From: Azospirillum brasilense
GTDB taxonomy: Bacteria; Pseudomonadota; Alphaproteobacteria; Azospirillales; Azospirillaceae
Length of the DNA stretch: 64,000 nucleotides
Assembly: GCF_008365405.1 (NCBI RefSeq)
Contig: NZ_QOKV01000014.1
Coordinates: 105,791-169,790, forward strand
Direction of reading: 5' to 3'
Shown here piece after piece: positions 62,618 through 64,000 of the stretch (within the stretch, counting starts at the first letter, position 1; each line of letters opens with the position of its first letter). A model generated the notes under the pieces. The model saw only the letters and a program-made list of their open reading frames with translations. It ran no database searches and was not told the DNA's origin. The translations under genes were made by a program, and so were the position numbers.

Positions 62618-63325
62618 TCAGCCTCCCAGAAAAGCGTCCCGAAGCGCCTCGGCGGGCAGGGTTTCCACCGGACCGTCATGGACCGCCCGGCCGAGCCGCA
62701 GCAGGACGACGCGCCCAGCGGCGGACAGGGCGCGGGCGGCGCTTTGCTCGGCGACCAACACCGCCGTTCCGGCGGCGGCGATGGCGCGGACGGCGGCGAA
62801 GACCTCCCCGGCCAGCTTGGGCGACAGGCCGAGCGACGGCTCATCGAGCAGCAGGACCCGCGGGCGGCCCATCAGCGCGCGGCCCACCGCCAGCATCTGC
62901 TGCTGCCCGCCGGACAGGCGCCACGCCCGTTCCTCCGCCTTGCCCTCCAGCGCCGGGAACAGGGCAAAGACGCGCTCCAGGTCGCGGGCGCGTTCGGCCC
63001 GGCCCAGGTGGCTCGCCACCTCCAGATTGTCGCGCACACTCATGCCGGGGAAGACGCGCCGCCCCTCCGGCACATAGCCCAGGCCGCGGCGCACCCGCCG
63101 TTCCGGGGCGAAGGCGCCGATCTCCTCCCCGGCCAGCCGGACCCGCCCGGCTGTCGCCGGGACGAGGCCGAGGATGGCCTTCAGCAGCGTGGACTTGCCC
63201 GCCCCGTTGGCGCCCAGCAGCGCCACCGCCTCCCCCGCCGCCACGGAGAGCGACAGCCGGTCCACCGCCATCGCCCCGCCATAGCCGGCGCTCAGCCCCT
63301 CGACCTGCAACAGGGATTCGCTCAT
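62618..63325 (-). CDS. livF: Branched-chain amino-acid-type ABC ATPase LivF
   Basis: A 235-residue HAAT-family ATPase. Walker A is GANGAGKST near residue 38, the LivF-type GYVPEGRRVFPGMSVRDNL near 83, signature LSGGQQQ near 134 and Walker B LLLDEPSLGL. The ATG overlaps the livG stop by one base (TGATG). The full transporter also needs LivG, LivH, LivM and a binding protein; only livF is complete here. Confidence 0.92.
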   Translation of the reverse strand: MSESLLQVEGLSAGYGGAMAVDRLSLSVAAGEAVALLGANGAGKSTLLKAILGLVPATAGRVRLAGEEIGAFAPERRVRRGLGYVPEGRRVFPGMSVRDNLEVASHLGRAERARDLERVFALFPALEGKAEERAWRLSGGQQQMLAVGRALMGRPRVLLLDEPSLGLSPKLAGEVFAAVRAIAAAGTAVLVAEQSAARALSAAGRVVLLRLGRAVHDGPVETLPAEALRDAFLGG

Positions 63326-63893
63326 CACGCCCCCTCGCCCAGATAGGCGGCAACCACGGCGGGATCGCTGCGAACCCCCTCCGGCGGGCCGGCATAGAGC
63401 GGGCGCCCCTGGTCCAGGCACAGCACATGACCGGCGAGCGGCAGCAGGAAGCCCATGTCGTGCTCCACCACCAGAAGCGCGGTGCCGGTGGCGGCGATGG
63501 CGCGCAGGTGATCGGCCAACTCCGCCTTCTCCCCGTCGGTCAGCCCCGCCGCCGGCTCGTCGAGCAGCAGCACGGCGGGTTGGCGGGCGAGCGCGCGGGC
63601 CAGTTCCACCCGGCGGCGCAGCGCCGCGGGCAGGCCGGCGCAGGGCTTGGGGGCGAGGTCCGCCGCACCCAGCCGCTCCAGCGCCCACAGGGCGTGCGCC
63701 TCGGCCTGGGCGATCGAGCCGTCGCGCTCCAGCCGCGCCGCGGCCACCGCTGCCAGGACGCTGGCGCCCTCCGGCAGGCTGACCGCCTGGAAGGTGCGGG
63801 CGATCCCGGCGCGGGCGATGCGGTCGGGCCGCTGTCCCGCCAGATCCACGCCGCCCATCAGCACCCGCCCGCCGCCCGGCGTCTTCTCGCCGG
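63325..63893 (-). pseudogene. livG: livG fragment lacking its N-terminus
   Basis: The reading frame encodes the C-terminal about 190 residues of LivG: DRIARAGIARTFQAVSLPEG, PAALRRRVELARALA in the signature region, LLLDEPAAGL and VVEHDMGFLLPLAGHVLCLDQG. The Walker A half is absent. In the same frame, sequence upstream of about 63893 reads unrelated residues and then a stop (TAG near 63920 on the minus strand). The interruption coincides with the start of acuI-like coding on the other strand. Confidence 0.85.
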
Positions 63894-64000
63894 AGGAGGC
63901 GATGGGCATCGGCACCGCCGGCTACACCGCCGCGCTGTGCGTGGATGCGCTGGAGCGGTGGGGCACGATCCAGCCCGGCGGCAAGGAGGTGCTGGTCACC
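63884..64000 (+). pseudogene. AcuI/YhdH-type quinone oxidoreductase, internal fragment without 5-prime end
   Basis: From about 63884 the plus strand reads FSPEEAMGIGTAGYTAALCV and on to PGGKEVLVT at the window edge. This is the internal segment of AcuI/YhdH (acryloyl-CoA reductase family) around the IGTAGYTA motif just before the nucleotide-binding loop. About 115-120 N-terminal residues that should precede it are missing, because the upstream DNA is livG. The ATG at 63902 is inside the domain and is not a plausible native start. The gene continues beyond the window. Confidence 0.75.

Overview
The window is GC-rich, densely coding chromosomal DNA from an alphaproteobacterium, most likely Rhodospirillales and Azospirillum-like. 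This rests on gene content: an F1 assembly chaperone of the ATP12 type, a PhyR general-stress regulator, BMP-type nucleoside ABC transport, NnrS and CcoG with FNR-type boxes, tandem PPK2 kinases and several c-di-GMP proteins. I see no rRNA, tRNA, CRISPR array, transposase, phage gene or replication origin. Very long open frames lie antisense to many real genes because of the base composition; they are shadows.

Layout. 1-8.8 kb: a truncated CHASE-PAS-GGDEF-EAL protein, a beta-CASP metallo-hydrolase, a PRPP-synthetase homologue, a response regulator with a GGDEF output, a Nudix-like protein and small unknowns. 9.5-14.4 kb: a nucleoside-type ABC importer (BMP binding protein, two permeases, double ATPase). 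14.8-18.3 kb: rnk, ygfZ, a PRC-barrel protein, a COG4315 protein and an ATP12 chaperone. 18.3-26.9 kb: a HAD phosphatase, a BenE transporter with a divergent GntR regulator and a palindromic operator, RluC-type pseudouridine synthase, crcB, a secreted RNase A-like candidate, rarA and membrane proteins. 27.1-29.9 kb: rpsM-rpsK-rpoA-rplQ with its own promoter, next to a divergent pyk. 31.5-39.2 kb: a PAS histidine kinase, ccoG behind a perfect FNR box, mogA, and nnrS behind a TTGAC-N4-GTCAA box. 39-45.4 kb: a HAD gene, a 46-residue DUF1127-like protein, a methyltransferase, a three-gene catabolic set and an hxlR-nnrS pair. 45.5-53.8 kb: a quinone-oxidoreductase-like enzyme, rpe, a GlsB-type membrane protein, phyR, SNase-like and SRAP proteins, a lone molybdopterin subunit and an EAL protein. 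53.9-61.2 kb: an 1115-residue GH13-GlgE fusion divergent from two PPK2 genes, and a CLC channel with CBS domains. 62.6-64 kb: livF and a broken livG that runs into an acuI/yhdH fragment.

How genes may work together. PhyR activates EcfG-type sigma factors, and two EcfG-like sites precede the GlsB-type gene and the GH13-GlgE fusion, so stress control of glucan metabolism is a testable idea. The two PPK2 proteins could turn AMP into ATP with polyphosphate. ccoG and nnrS appear to be under oxygen/nitric-oxide-responsive CRP/FNR control. The main structural anomaly is at about 63.88-63.91 kb, where two genes on opposite strands are both interrupted at the same point, suggesting a rearrangement or an assembly join.
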